64,000 nt of DNA from Klebsiella pneumoniae (GTDB taxonomy: Bacteria; Pseudomonadota; Gammaproteobacteria; Pseudomonadales; Pseudohongiellaceae): positions 25,410-89,409 of the forward strand of contig CAMCRC010000003.1 in assembly GCA_945877175.1 (NCBI GenBank), written 5' to 3'. The position numbers and the translations under genes were made by a program. The notes beneath the pieces were generated by a model. The model searched no databases. It was not told the origin of the DNA and worked only from the letters and a program-made list of their open reading frames with translations. Position 1 is the stretch's first letter. Each line of letters begins with the position of its first letter. Below are positions 40,068 through 53,445 of this stretch, one piece after another.

Positions 40068-43000
40068 ATGCCCGTGACAGACACCTTCGTCCATCTGCGA
40101 ATGCACACCGAGTATTCGATTGTAGACAGCGTTGTGCGCATCGATGAACTTGTCGCGCAAGTGGCTGCTGCAGGCATGCCCGCTGTGGCGATCACCGATC
40201 AGGTGAACCTCTTCGGCCTCATCAAATTCTACAGTGCCGCCATGAGTGCGGGTGTCAAACCCCTTTGCGGCTGCGATGTGCTGATCGAGAATGAGGAGAA
40301 TCCTCAGCGCCCCACGCCGCTTGTACTGCTCGTGCGCAACAGGACCGGATATCGCAATCTGACTGAGCTGATCTCTCGCGCATACACAGAGAAGTCTGCG
40401 TCCGGGCAGGTCACCGTCCGCCGCGAATGGGTGGCGGAACGTTCGGAAGGATTGATTGCATTGTCGGGCGGCCGCGACGGCGAGATCGGCAAACTGCTGC
40501 AGGAAGCCCCTGAGAAGGCAGAAGGTGCGCTGCTGCAATGGATGCACTGGTTTCCCGGAAGTTTCTATCTGGAGCTGCAGCGCACCGGACGCGAAGGTGA
40601 ACAACGTTATGTCGAAGCGGCCGTCGCACTTGCTGCTGCCGTGCAGTGTCCTGTAGTGGCGACCAATGATGTGCGCTTTCTGAGTCGCGATGACTTCGAG
40701 GCCCACGAAGTTCGCGTCTGCATCAACGAGCGCCGGACACTGGATGATCCCCGCCGCTCCCGCAACTACAGTGAGCAGCAGTATCTGCGCACGCCGGCGG
40801 AGATGGCGGAGCTGTTCAGCGATCTGCCGGAGGCCATTGCCAATACCCGAGCCATTGCGGTTCGCTGCAATCTTGATCTCGAGCTGGGCAAACCCTATCT
40901 GCCCAATTTTCCTGTTCCTCCTGGCGATACCGTTGACGCCTATTTCAGTCGTGTCAGTCGCGAGGGTCTCGACGTCCGTCTGCAACGCTTGCTTCCCGTT
41001 CGCACTTTCGCCGGTCCTTCCGCAGACGAGGATCGGGCGCAGGCCTGCAAGCCTTACTACGAAAGGCTGGCCTTCGAACTCGACGTGATCATCCAGATGG
41101 GCTTCCCCGGGTACTTCCTGATCGTGATGGAATTCATCCAGTGGGCTCGCAACAATGACATTCCCGTAGGGCCTGGCCGGGGTTCTGGCGCAGGGTCGAT
41201 CGTTGCCTATGCCCTTGGTATCACTGATCTTGATCCGCTTCGCTATGACCTGCTGTTCGAGCGCTTTCTCAATCCGGAGCGCGTCTCGATGCCGGACTTC
41301 GACGTGGATTTCTGCATGGATGGTCGCGATCGCGTCATTCAGCACGTGGCGGAGATGTATGGCAAGGAAGCTGTGTCGCAGATCATTACTTTCGGCACGA
41401 TGGCCGCCAAGGCTGTTGTGCGTGACGTGGCACGTGTACAAGGAAAGTCGTATGGACTGGCGGACAAGTTGTCCAAGCTGATTCCATTCGAAGTGGGGAT
41501 CACGCTGGAGAAGGCTGTCAGTCAGGAGCCGCAGTTGCGCGAATTCATCGAGAATGATGAGGATGCGCAGGAAGTCATGGAAATGGCGCTCAAGCTCGAA
41601 GGGCTCACGCGCAATGTTGGCAAGCACGCGGGGGGAGTGGTAATCGCGCCGACCAAGCTTACGGATTTCTCGCCGCTCTACTGTGACGAGAATGGCGATA
41701 GCCTGGTCACGCAGTTTGACAAGAACGATGTCGAGACCGCGGGACTGGTGAAGTTTGACTTCCTTGGCCTGCGCACGCTGACGATTATCGACTGGGCAGT
41801 CAAGATGATCAACGTTCAGGAGATTGCTGCAGGCGAGGCACCCCTGGATATCACGGAAATCCCTCTGGACGACAGAAAGGTCTACGAGCTGCTGCAGCGC
41901 GGTGAGACTACCGCTGTGTTCCAGCTTGAATCCCGTGGCATGAAGGATCTCATCAAACGTCTCTTGCCCAGCCGTTTCGAAGACATCATTGCTCTGGTGG
42001 CGCTGTTTCGCCCAGGGCCGCTTGGGTCGGGCATGGTGGATGACTTCATCAACCGCAAGCACGGTCGCGCAGAAGTTGACTATCCGCATCCGGATCTAGA
42101 ACCGGTACTCTCCAATACCTACGGCGTGATCCTTTATCAGGAGCAGGTGATGCAGATTGCGCAGGTGCTGGCGAATTACAGTCTCGGCGGCGCCGACATG
42201 TTGCGTCGCGCCATGGGCAAGAAGAAGCCCGAGGAAATGGCGCAGCAGCGTGACTCGTTCATGCAGGGCGCACAGCAACGCGAGATTGATCCCAACCGGG
42301 CAGGGTCCATCTTCGATCTCATGGAAAAGTTCGCGGGCTACGGTTTCAACAAATCGCATTCGGCGGCTTATGCTCTGGTCTCCTATCAGACTGCCTGGCT
42401 CAAGGAACATTACCCGGCCTACTTCATGGCGGCTGTGTTGTCAGCTGACATGCAGAACACAGACAAGGTGGTGACATTGGTGGAGGAGTGCCGACAGATG
42501 CGGCTGCCGCTGATTGTGCCCGATGTCAATCTTGGTGAATTCAACTTCACGGTCAACAACAAGCGCGAGATCGTTTACGGTCTCGGTGCCATCAAAGGAC
42601 TTGGCGAAGGGCCGGTGACCGCGATCATTGCAGCACGTGCAGCAGGCGGGCCGTTTGTGTCCCTGCTGGATTTCTGTCGCCGCGTGGATGGACGGGCCGT
42701 CAACAAGCGTACGCTGGAGGCACTGGTGCGTGCGGGAGCACTGGACAGTCTTCAACCTGGTGGCAAGGACCTGGCTCGTGCCGTGCTCAGCGCGTCGATT
42801 GCAGACACGATGAAAGCGGCGGAGCAAAGCAGTCGCAACAACGCGATTGGCGTGCAGGATATGTTCGGTGATATCAATCCGGTAGCCGAGGCGCCGCTCA
42901 GCATTCCTGGCTCACGAGTGAGAGCCTGGACGGAGCAGCAGCGACTTGCCGCAGAACGCGAGACCCTCGGCCTGTATTTCAGCGGACATCCCGTGGATGA

Positions 43001-43625
43001 ATTTCTGCCCGAGATCGAGCAGTTTACCCGTGATCGTCTTGCCAATCTCAAGCCAGAGCGCGAGAGTCAGCACATTGCCGGTCTTGTGGTAGCGATCCGC
43101 ACCATGAAGAGCAAGCGTGGCGACACCATTGCCATGATTCAGCTGGACGATCGCAGCGCGCGTTTCGAGGTCTCACTGTTCGGCAAGGAATATGACCAGT
43201 TCCGCAATCTGCTGCTCAAGGACGCCATCCTTGTGATGGATTGCTTTGTCAGTGTGGATGACTACAGCGGGTCAATGCGGGGCCGGGCCCGCAACGTCAT
43301 GACGCTGGATCAGGCGCGGGCGCAGTTTGCCCGGAGTCTGGATCTGCGTCTGCGGCACGATGTGCTGGCACCTGACTTTCTCAATGTGCTTGAGACGATC
43401 CTCCAGTCCCATCGGCCTCTCGTGCCGGTGCAGCCTGTGAGCGATGAAGCGTTGCCGGAGGGCAGTGCAACAGGGTGTCCCGTGCGCATTTTCTATGAGC
43501 GGCGTGATTGCCGTGGCTGCCTGGTGTTGGGGCAGCAGTGGCAGGTGCTGCCAGGACAGCTGCTGCTGCAACGCTTGCAGGAAGAGTTCGGCAGAGCCAG
43601 CGTGGGTCTTTGCTATCAGGCATGA
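40068..43625 (+). CDS. dnaE: DNA polymerase III alpha subunit
   Basis: Replicative polymerase. The 1185 residues (E. coli 1160) begin with a PHP domain (FVHLRMHTEYSIVDS). The palm motif GPGRGSGAGSIVAYALGITD precedes the catalytic PDFDVDFCMDGRDRVI (about 407-422). The fingers region has VQGKSYGLADKLSKLIPFE. A helix-hairpin-helix segment (about 830-890) and a C-terminal OB fold (VVAIRTMKSKRGDTIAMIQL) follow, then the tau-binding tail. It lies 15 bases after rnhB and shares its operon. Confidence 0.98.
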   Translation: MPVTDTFVHLRMHTEYSIVDSVVRIDELVAQVAAAGMPAVAITDQVNLFGLIKFYSAAMSAGVKPLCGCDVLIENEENPQRPTPLVLLVRNRTGYRNLTELISRAYTEKSASGQVTVRREWVAERSEGLIALSGGRDGEIGKLLQEAPEKAEGALLQWMHWFPGSFYLELQRTGREGEQRYVEAAVALAAAVQCPVVATNDVRFLSRDDFEAHEVRVCINERRTLDDPRRSRNYSEQQYLRTPAEMAELFSDLPEAIANTRAIAVRCNLDLELGKPYLPNFPVPPGDTVDAYFSRVSREGLDVRLQRLLPVRTFAGPSADEDRAQACKPYYERLAFELDVIIQMGFPGYFLIVMEFIQWARNNDIPVGPGRGSGAGSIVAYALGITDLDPLRYDLLFERFLNPERVSMPDFDVDFCMDGRDRVIQHVAEMYGKEAVSQIITFGTMAAKAVVRDVARVQGKSYGLADKLSKLIPFEVGITLEKAVSQEPQLREFIENDEDAQEVMEMALKLEGLTRNVGKHAGGVVIAPTKLTDFSPLYCDENGDSLVTQFDKNDVETAGLVKFDFLGLRTLTIIDWAVKMINVQEIAAGEAPLDITEIPLDDRKVYELLQRGETTAVFQLESRGMKDLIKRLLPSRFEDIIALVALFRPGPLGSGMVDDFINRKHGRAEVDYPHPDLEPVLSNTYGVILYQEQVMQIAQVLANYSLGGADMLRRAMGKKKPEEMAQQRDSFMQGAQQREIDPNRAGSIFDLMEKFAGYGFNKSHSAAYALVSYQTAWLKEHYPAYFMAAVLSADMQNTDKVVTLVEECRQMRLPLIVPDVNLGEFNFTVNNKREIVYGLGAIKGLGEGPVTAIIAARAAGGPFVSLLDFCRRVDGRAVNKRTLEALVRAGALDSLQPGGKDLARAVLSASIADTMKAAEQSSRNNAIGVQDMFGDINPVAEAPLSIPGSRVRAWTEQQRLAAERETLGLYFSGHPVDEFLPEIEQFTRDRLANLKPERESQHIAGLVVAIRTMKSKRGDTIAMIQLDDRSARFEVSLFGKEYDQFRNLLLKDAILVMDCFVSVDDYSGSMRGRARNVMTLDQARAQFARSLDLRLRHDVLAPDFLNVLETILQSHRPLVPVQPVSDEALPEGSATGCPVRIFYERRDCRGCLVLGQQWQVLPGQLLLQRLQEEFGRASVGLCYQA

Positions 43626-43693
43626 GGTGGGCAGATCGCAGCCGGCCAGCTCTGCTGTGCCGTACATGCCTGTCGCTATCCGCGCAGGCCTTT

Positions 43694-43702
43694 TGCTATC
43701 AT
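43694..43702 (+). promoter_or_regulatory. Possible extended -10 promoter of accA
   Basis: TGCTATCAT (TGn plus five-of-six TATCAT at 43697-43702), 40 bases before the accA ATG in the 117-base dnaE-accA gap. The -35 region is poor. Confidence 0.45.
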
Positions 43703-43742
43703 TGCCCCAAGACAAGAACGATTACCGGGATACTACATCGCC

Positions 43743-44696
43743 ATGAATCCGAATTACCTGGACTTTGAACAACCCATCGCCGATCTGGAAGTGAAGATCA
43801 ATGAATTGCGACTGGTGGGTGCGGACAACAAGCTCAACATCACGGACGAAATCCAGAAACTGCAGGAAAAGAACAAGAAGTTGACGGAAAAGATCTACTC
43901 CGCGCTGACCCCCTGGCAGATTTCCCAGGTCGCCCGCCACCCTCTGCGGCCTTACACCCTCGATTACATTTCCCACTTGTTTACCGATTTCGACGAGCTG
44001 CATGGCGATCGACTGTTTGCCGATGACCTCGCGCTCATTGGCGGCGTAGCGCGTCTGGACGGTCGGCCGGTGATGGTGATCGGTCATCAGAAGGGCCGCG
44101 GTACCAAAGAAAAGGTGCGTCACAATTTCGGCATGCCCCGTCCTGAGGGTTACCGCAAGGCACGCCGACTGATCGCCATGGCCGAGCGCTTCAAACTCCC
44201 CGTGTTGAGTTTCATTGACACCCCGGGTGCCTATCCGGGTATTGACTCGGAAGAGCGTGGCATCAACGAGGCCATTGCCGAGAACATGGCGATGATGTCT
44301 ACCGTGCGCACGCCGCTGATTGCCACCGTGACCGGGGAAGCCAATTCCGGCGGTGCGATTGCCATAGGGATCGCCGACCATCTGAACATGCTGGAATACT
44401 CCACCTACACCGTCATTACGCCCGAAGGGTGTGCCACCATCCTTTGGAAGTCCGCTGAATATGCGTCAGCTGCTGCAGAAGCGATGGGCGTGACGTCCAG
44501 GCGTCTGGAAGAGCTGGGCATCGTGGATACCACCATTCGTGAACCCCTTGGCGGCGCCCATCGCGATGTCGCTGCCATGGCGGCCAACATCAAGGCGGCA
44601 CTGATCGAGCAGGTCGACCGTCTCAGCGCCATGCGCACGGAAGTGCTGCTGGAGCGGCGCTACAGTCGGCTGATGAGCTACGGAGTGCCTGCCTGA
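43743..44696 (+). CDS. accA: Acetyl-CoA carboxylase carboxyltransferase subunit alpha
   Basis: With AccD, transfers carboxyl from biotin to acetyl-CoA to give malonyl-CoA. The 317 residues begin [19 protein letters not shown], as in gammaproteobacterial AccA. The oxyanion-hole and CoA region is [18 protein letters not shown] followed by [38 protein letters not shown] is also conserved. It lies between dnaE and tilS, as in Pseudomonas and E. coli. Confidence 0.98.
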   Translation: MNPNYLDFEQPIADLEVKINELRLVGADNKLNITDEIQKLQEKNKKLTEKIYSALTPWQISQVARHPLRPYTLDYISHLFTDFDELHGDRLFADDLALIGGVARLDGRPVMVIGHQKGRGTKEKVRHNFGMPRPEGYRKARRLIAMAERFKLPVLSFIDTPGAYPGIDSEERGINEAIAENMAMMSTVRTPLIATVTGEANSGGAIAIGIADHLNMLEYSTYTVITPEGCATILWKSAEYASAAAEAMGVTSRRLEELGIVDTTIREPLGGAHRDVAAMAANIKAALIEQVDRLSAMRTEVLLERRYSRLMSYGVPA

Positions 44697-44700
44697 CACC

Positions 44701-46050
44701 ATGTCCTTCACTGTCGAGTCCCTGAAAGACCAGCTGGCCGGGTTTGATCCCGACAGCCGGTTTGCGGTGGCCTTCAGCGGAGGACTGGATTCCACGGTGT
44801 TGCTGCATGCTGCGCACGCCGTTATGCGCGACCGTGACGACGGTAACCTGCGCGCCATCCATGTCCACCACGGATTGAGTCCCAATGCCGACGCCTGGGA
44901 GGCACGTTGTCGCGGCATTTGTGAGGCGCTGGGCATCGTCCTGCATGTGGAGCGAATACAGATAAGACGCGATGAAGGCGCGAGTCTCGAGAATCTCGCA
45001 CGGCAGCGGCGCTACGAGGTTTTCGAAGCCTTGCTCGCACCAGGGGAAGTGTTGCTGATGGCGCATCATCTGGACGATCAAGCAGAGACATTCCTGCTGC
45101 GTACGCTCAGAGGCGCAGGTCCGAGAGGACTTGCCGCCATCCCTGCAAGGCGAGCACTTGGCAAGGGCAGTCTGTATCGCCCGTTGCTGGAGACAAGTCG
45201 CCAGGCGCTCGAGCAATGGGCGCACTCACAGGCGCTGCAATGGGTCGATGACGAAAGCAATGCCAGTCTTCACCATGACCGCAACTACTGCCGGCACGCC
45301 GTACTGCCGCTGCTGGAGGCGCGTTGGCCTGGCTATCGGGAGTCCTGGATGCGTACCTCGCAACTGGCTCAGGAAGCCGATGAATTGACGGAGGCGCTGG
45401 CACAGCTCGACTTCGCGCTGGTCAAGACCGGCAGTCTGGCGGTGCTCGACTCGGAAAGACTGCAGGGCCTCAGTGCCGCAAGACAGCGCAATGTGCTGCG
45501 TTACTGGCTGCAACTTGCCGGTGCGCCCGATCCGGGCTGGAATGTCCTCACGCATATCGTCGATGAAATGCTTGCGGCGAGCGTCGAAGCCCACCCTGAG
45601 TTGCGCTGGCGCGAAGGCGGCCTCAGCGTCGTGGTGCGGCGCCACAAGGGCTGTCTGTTTCTTCAGAAGGTGATGCAGACCATTGCCACTTCTTCGCAGT
45701 TTCCGTGGCATCCGCACGACATCCTGCATCTGCCATCGAACGGTTGTGTGTACGCGCTGGCCGTGGACGGGCAGGGATTGCGCATTCCGGAAGGGGCGCA
45801 TGTCACATTGCGTTACCGGCAGGGCGGTGAGGTGTGCCGCCTGGCGGGACGTCGTTCGCGACCACTGAAAAAAATTCTGCAGGACGCGAATATTCCGCCA
45901 TGGCTGCGCGAGCGCATCCCCCTGGTCCATATCGACGATGTGCTGGTCTGCATTCCTGGCATCGGCATCTGTGATGGCTGGCTTGGCGGGACTGGCGAAG
46001 CTGGGTGGAAGGTCGTATGGCTACCTCCGGATGTCGATCCGGACGCTTGA
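44701..46050 (+). CDS. tilS: tRNA(Ile)-lysidine synthetase TilS
   Basis: Converts C34 of the tRNA-Ile CAU anticodon to lysidine so that it reads AUA. The 449 residues carry the PP-loop SGGLDSTVLL (26-35) in the N-terminal N-type ATP pyrophosphatase domain. RAIHVHHGLSPNADAWE and MAHHLDDQAETFLLR are conserved. A TilS substrate-binding middle domain and a C-terminal domain (LRYRQGGEVCRLAGRRSRPLKKILQDANIPPWLRERIPL) follow. It starts 4 bases after accA. Confidence 0.96.
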   Translation: MSFTVESLKDQLAGFDPDSRFAVAFSGGLDSTVLLHAAHAVMRDRDDGNLRAIHVHHGLSPNADAWEARCRGICEALGIVLHVERIQIRRDEGASLENLARQRRYEVFEALLAPGEVLLMAHHLDDQAETFLLRTLRGAGPRGLAAIPARRALGKGSLYRPLLETSRQALEQWAHSQALQWVDDESNASLHHDRNYCRHAVLPLLEARWPGYRESWMRTSQLAQEADELTEALAQLDFALVKTGSLAVLDSERLQGLSAARQRNVLRYWLQLAGAPDPGWNVLTHIVDEMLAASVEAHPELRWREGGLSVVVRRHKGCLFLQKVMQTIATSSQFPWHPHDILHLPSNGCVYALAVDGQGLRIPEGAHVTLRYRQGGEVCRLAGRRSRPLKKILQDANIPPWLRERIPLVHIDDVLVCIPGIGICDGWLGGTGEAGWKVVWLPPDVDPDA

Positions 46051-46168
46051 ATCTGCTGTGGATTCCACGTTTCAACCCATGCCCTGCAGATTTTTGCGTT
46101 GTGGTGCCCTGTGCCTTCTGGTAGTCTGTAATCCCATCTGTAGGTACTTGTTTGAAATACTGTTTTGA

Positions 46169-48720
<2,552 letters not shown>

Positions 48721-48740
48721 GGCGGCCATTGTCGGGCAAT

Positions 48741-48764
48741 TCGCGGGCGGGCCCGCTCCCACAG
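48741..48764. repeat. REP-like palindromic element between kdsA and eno
   Basis: Inverted repeat GCGGGC-GG-GCCCGC followed by TCCCACAG, within TTCGCGGGCGGGCCCGCT and adjacent bases. Core and flank closely resemble the REP sequences scattered between genes in Pseudomonas genomes (GCGGGC-n-GCCCGCTCCCACA). Only one copy is visible in this window. As RNA it would form a stable hairpin 30-45 bases after the kdsA stop and could also end or protect transcripts. Confidence 0.65.
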
Positions 48765-48819
48765 GCAGCAGTCGATCAAATCAGGCAGCGGACAATCAAG
48801 ACAGGCATTACCCAAATAG

Positions 48820-50142
<1,323 letters not shown>

Positions 50143-50166
50143 GTGTGCTGACAGGACGGTAGAGCC

Positions 50167-50436
50167 ATGAAGGTACTGATGAGTGCGCTGGTGCTGGTGT
50201 TGGTGGTCCTGCAATACAAATTGTGGGTGGGCGAAGGCAGTGTCGCCCAGTTGCGTGATCTGGAAGCCCAGGTGGAAGTGCAGGAGCAGGAAAACCTTGG
50301 TCTGGCCGAGCGCAATCAGGTACTGGAAGGCGAAGTGCTTGACCTCAAGACTGGCCTGGATGCTGTTGAAGAGCGGGCCCGCAGTGAGTTCGGCATGGTG
50401 AAGGAGGGCGAGACCCTCTTCATCGTGGTGGACTGA
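50167..50436 (+). CDS. ftsB: Cell division protein FtsB
   Basis: Small bitopic divisome protein that forms the FtsQLB complex. The 89 residues have one N-terminal membrane helix (about 4-20, LMSALVLVLVVLQYKLW) and a periplasmic coiled coil (about 28-65, heptads in LRDLEAQVEVQEQENLGLAERNQ, shown here as one stretch across 29-51). The tail contains ARSEFGMVKEGETLFIVV, a family hallmark. Its location between eno and ispD is universal in gammaproteobacteria. Confidence 0.95.
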   Translation: MKVLMSALVLVLVVLQYKLWVGEGSVAQLRDLEAQVEVQEQENLGLAERNQVLEGEVLDLKTGLDAVEERARSEFGMVKEGETLFIVVD

Positions 50437-50443
50437 GGCCGGC

Positions 50444-51157
50444 ATGGCGCACTGGGTCATTGTTCCTGCGGCCGGAATCGGCACACGCATGGGCAGTATC
50501 ACGCCAAAGCAATATCTGCCGTTGGGAGGCCAGACAGTGCTGGGTCAGACCCTGCACCGACTGGCCAGTCTTCCGGGCCTTGCCCGCATCGTTGTCGCCC
50601 TGCATCCTGAAGATCATTTCTGGCCGGAGCTAGCATTGCCCGCGGGCGTCTCAGTTAGCGTGTGTGAAGGCGGCAGTCAGCGCAGCCAATCAGTGCTCAA
50701 TGCGCTGCAGTCTTTGCAGGACGAAGCGGGAGAAGACGACTGGGTGCTGGTACATGATGCCGTGCGGCCCTGCGTGCGTGTGGCGGAGATCGCGACCTTG
50801 CTTTGCGAGATTGCAGGGCATCCGTGCGGTGGCCTGCTGGCAGTACCCGTCAGCAGCACACTGAAGCGCCGCGATGAGGCGGGCAACGTGGCAGCGACAT
50901 TGCCGCGCGAGAACGTGTGGCAGGCCGCGACGCCCCAGGCGTTCCGAGCCGGCCGTCTGCGCCACGCGCTCGAATCTGCGCTGCTGCGCGGTGCTGAGAT
51001 TACCGATGAGGCATCGGCCCTGGAGCTGGCGGGGTATTCCCCGCGCCTGGTCCGCGGCAGTGCGGACAACATCAAGATTACTTACCCCGAGGACTTGCAC
51101 CTCGCGGAACTGATACTGGCAGCACAACAGCGGGAAACCGCTCGTGCTGCCGACTGA
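50444..51157 (+). CDS. ispD: 2-C-methyl-D-erythritol 4-phosphate cytidylyltransferase
   Basis: MEP pathway step that makes CDP-ME. The 237 residues have the nucleotide loop VPAAGIGTRMGSITPKQYLP, followed later by GSQRSQSVLNAL and VLVHDAVRPCV. ATPQAFRAG and the C-terminal GSADNIKITYPEDL are also conserved. It starts 8 bases after ftsB. Confidence 0.97.
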   Translation: MAHWVIVPAAGIGTRMGSITPKQYLPLGGQTVLGQTLHRLASLPGLARIVVALHPEDHFWPELALPAGVSVSVCEGGSQRSQSVLNALQSLQDEAGEDDWVLVHDAVRPCVRVAEIATLLCEIAGHPCGGLLAVPVSSTLKRRDEAGNVAATLPRENVWQAATPQAFRAGRLRHALESALLRGAEITDEASALELAGYSPRLVRGSADNIKITYPEDLHLAELILAAQQRETARAAD

Positions 51158-51176
51158 GAGCGGGACGAAGAACATC

Positions 51177-51686
51177 ATGTGGAACCAATTGCGGATCGGG
51201 CACGGCTATGATGCCCATCGTTTTGCTGACAGCCTGCTGCCTGGAAAACCCCTGGTGCTGGGTGGTGTGACGCTGCCCCATGACCGCAGTCTGCTGGCGC
51301 ATTCCGACGGCGATGCCGTCATCCACGCCCTTTGCGACGCCATTCTGGGCGCGCTCGGGCGGGGTGATATCGGACGTCACTTCCCTGATACCGACATGGC
51401 ATTCAGCAACATCGACAGCGCCATCCTGTTGCAACGCGTGGTGGCTTACATGCATGAAGATGGCTGGAAGGCAGGCAATGTCGACATCACAATACTGGCG
51501 CAGGCACCGCGCATGGCGCCCCATGTGCCAGCGATGCAGGAACGCCTTGCCGCACTGCTGGGCATCGTGCCCGGGCAGGTGAACGTGAAGGCTTCGACAA
51601 CGGAGGGCATGGGCTTTGTGGGGCGCCGGGAAGGGCTCGCCACCTATGCCGTGATTCTGCTCCATCGCGACCCTGTCGCGCAGTGA
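51177..51686 (+). CDS. ispF: 2-C-methyl-D-erythritol 2,4-cyclodiphosphate synthase
   Basis: Cyclises CDP-ME 2-phosphate with release of CMP. I start at ATG 51177 (169 residues); the protein then opens MWNQLRIGHGYDAHRF, with zinc ligands in GYDAH and LLAHSDGDAVIHALCDA. DIGRHFPDTD and KASTTEGMGFVGRREG are conserved. An in-frame GTG at 51144 inside ispD is a less likely start. The stop overlaps the truD GTG (GTGA). Confidence 0.96.
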   Translation: MWNQLRIGHGYDAHRFADSLLPGKPLVLGGVTLPHDRSLLAHSDGDAVIHALCDAILGALGRGDIGRHFPDTDMAFSNIDSAILLQRVVAYMHEDGWKAGNVDITILAQAPRMAPHVPAMQERLAALLGIVPGQVNVKASTTEGMGFVGRREGLATYAVILLHRDPVAQ

Positions 51687-52762
51687 CACCCGCGGCAGCA
51701 GCATCCCGCACGCTGGCCTGGGCTTTCGGTGAGCCTGAGGTCGAGGCAGTTTTCAAGCTGGCCCCCGAGGATTTCCGTGTGATCGAGGAACTTGGATTCG
51801 CGCTCACTGGCTCCGGAGAGCACGCCTGTCTGCGGATTCGCAAGACAGGCGTGACAACACAGGATGTTGTGCGTCTGCTGGCCCGGCGCGCCGGCATCCG
51901 GGAGTTCGATGTGGGCTACGGCGGTCTCAAGGACAAGCAGGGCGTGTGTGAGCAATGGTTCAGTCTTTACCAGCCGGTGCCTGCGCCTTTGCTGCTGGAT
52001 GACTTTGCGGAGCGCGGCATCGAAGTGCTGGAGAGTTGTCGCAACAGTCGCAAATTGCGGCGCGGCAGCCACAAGGTCAATCGCTTCCGTATCCGTCTGC
52101 GCAATCCGCAGTGGCGAAATGGGTGCGCGGGGGGCGCGTCGGCACTGCAGGCGCTGGAAGGACGCCTTGCGCTGGTGGCCAGTCGTGGCGTGCCCAATTA
52201 TTTCGGTGAGCAGCGCTTCGGTCGCGACATGGGGAACGTGGCGCAGGCACGCCAGCTGTTTGCCGGTGAACTGCGCATGGCGAAGGGCTACAAGCGCGGG
52301 CTGCTGCTGTCATCGGCACGCTCTCAGGTCTTCAATGAAGTCCTCTCCGAGCGCGTGCGGCAGCAGGTCTGGGATGCGTGGCTGGAAGGAGATGTCTGGA
52401 ACCTTAATGGCTCGGACAGCTTCTTCGAAGCGCCACAATGGACAGATGAGTTGCGGGCGCGTTTGCAGGCCTTTGACATCCATCCCACCGGGCCCCTGTG
52501 GGGAACCGGCATCCTGCGCAGCAGCGCCGATACAAAAGCACTGGAACTGGCAACGGGTGCGCAGTGGCAGGACTTGTGTGAGGGGCTTGAGGCTGCGGGC
52601 CTGAGTCAGGCGCGTCGCGCCCTGCGTCTGGTTGTGCAGGATCTGCGCTGGCAGGCCATGGACAGTGGCGATCTTGATATCGAATTTGCGTTGCCGCCGG
52701 GCACTTATGCCACGACGGTGCTGCGCGAAGTGTGCATTTTGAAAGAGGCAGTCAAAGAGTGA
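51683..52762 (+). CDS. truD: tRNA pseudouridine(13) synthase TruD
   Basis: Makes pseudouridine 13 in tRNA-Glu. The 359 residues have the catalytic aspartate D84 in GYGGLKDKQGVCEQWFSL, the TruD signature. RNRFRIRLRN-type strands (VNRFRIRLRNPQW) and GVPNYFGEQRFGRDMGNV follow, then a variable insertion domain. The GTG start overlaps the ispF stop by four bases, and the stop overlaps the pcm GTG by four. surE, normally between truD and pcm, is absent. Confidence 0.96.
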   Translation: MTPAAAASRTLAWAFGEPEVEAVFKLAPEDFRVIEELGFALTGSGEHACLRIRKTGVTTQDVVRLLARRAGIREFDVGYGGLKDKQGVCEQWFSLYQPVPAPLLLDDFAERGIEVLESCRNSRKLRRGSHKVNRFRIRLRNPQWRNGCAGGASALQALEGRLALVASRGVPNYFGEQRFGRDMGNVAQARQLFAGELRMAKGYKRGLLLSSARSQVFNEVLSERVRQQVWDAWLEGDVWNLNGSDSFFEAPQWTDELRARLQAFDIHPTGPLWGTGILRSSADTKALELATGAQWQDLCEGLEAAGLSQARRALRLVVQDLRWQAMDSGDLDIEFALPPGTYATTVLREVCILKEAVKE

Positions 52763-53445
52763 GCAATGTAAATCTTGCCGGAATCGGCATGACATCCCAG
52801 CGTACCAGGGAGCGTCTGGTGGGGCGTTTGATCGAACAGGGCATCAAGGACTGGGCCGTCCTGGACGTCATGCGCAGTACGCCACGCCATATCTTTCTGG
52901 AAGAGGCACTGGCCCATCGCGCCTACGAGGACGTGGCACTTCCGATTGGCTACAACCAGACGATCTCCCAGCCCTATATCGTCGCCAGGATGACCGAGGC
53001 GGTCCTCAGCAATCACCCAGCGCTGGTCGATGGCAAGCTGGGCACCGTGCTGGAAGTGGGCACTGGTTGCGGGTATCAGACATCGATCATTGCACCGCTG
53101 GCTCGCAAGGTCTATTCCGTGGAACGCATCAAGCCACTGCAGGAGAAGGCGCGGGTGAACCTGCGTCTGCTCGGATTGCACAATGTGCAATTCAAGCACG
53201 ACGACGGCAGTCTGGGTTGGAAAGAGAAGGGTCCATTCGACGCGATCATCGCCACTGCAGCGCCGCAGCAAGTGCCGCCGGAACTATTGAACCAGCTGGC
53301 CGATGGCGGCCGGCTGATAATCCCTGTCGGTGGTGAAGACGTGCAGGAGCTGCGGCTGATCACCCGTACGGGCGACGAATACCATACGCGAATAGTGGAA
53401 GCAGTCCGTTTTGTCCCATTGTTCATGGGAGCAGTACAAAAATGA
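52759..53445 (+). CDS. pcm: Protein-L-isoaspartate O-methyltransferase
   Basis: Repairs isoaspartyl residues in aged proteins with SAM. GTG 52759 (GTGA overlap with truD, AGAGG upstream) gives 228 residues. The reading from 52732 adds residues shadowing truD. Conserved parts are VMRSTPRHIFLEEALAHRAY, the SAM loop VLEVGTGCGYQTSII, FDAIIATAAPQQVP and RLIIPVG. pcm next to nlpD-rpoS is standard. Confidence 0.96.
   Translation: MSNVNLAGIGMTSQRTRERLVGRLIEQGIKDWAVLDVMRSTPRHIFLEEALAHRAYEDVALPIGYNQTISQPYIVARMTEAVLSNHPALVDGKLGTVLEVGTGCGYQTSIIAPLARKVYSVERIKPLQEKARVNLRLLGLHNVQFKHDDGSLGWKEKGPFDAIIATAAPQQVPPELLNQLADGGRLIIPVGGEDVQELRLITRTGDEYHTRIVEAVRFVPLFMGAVQK

Noticed and set aside
39144..42089. A 981-codon open frame on the minus strand opposite lpxB, rnhB and dnaE
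   Set aside because: It lies opposite three certain genes, its translation has no recognisable domain, and long antisense frames are expected in GC-rich codon patterns.
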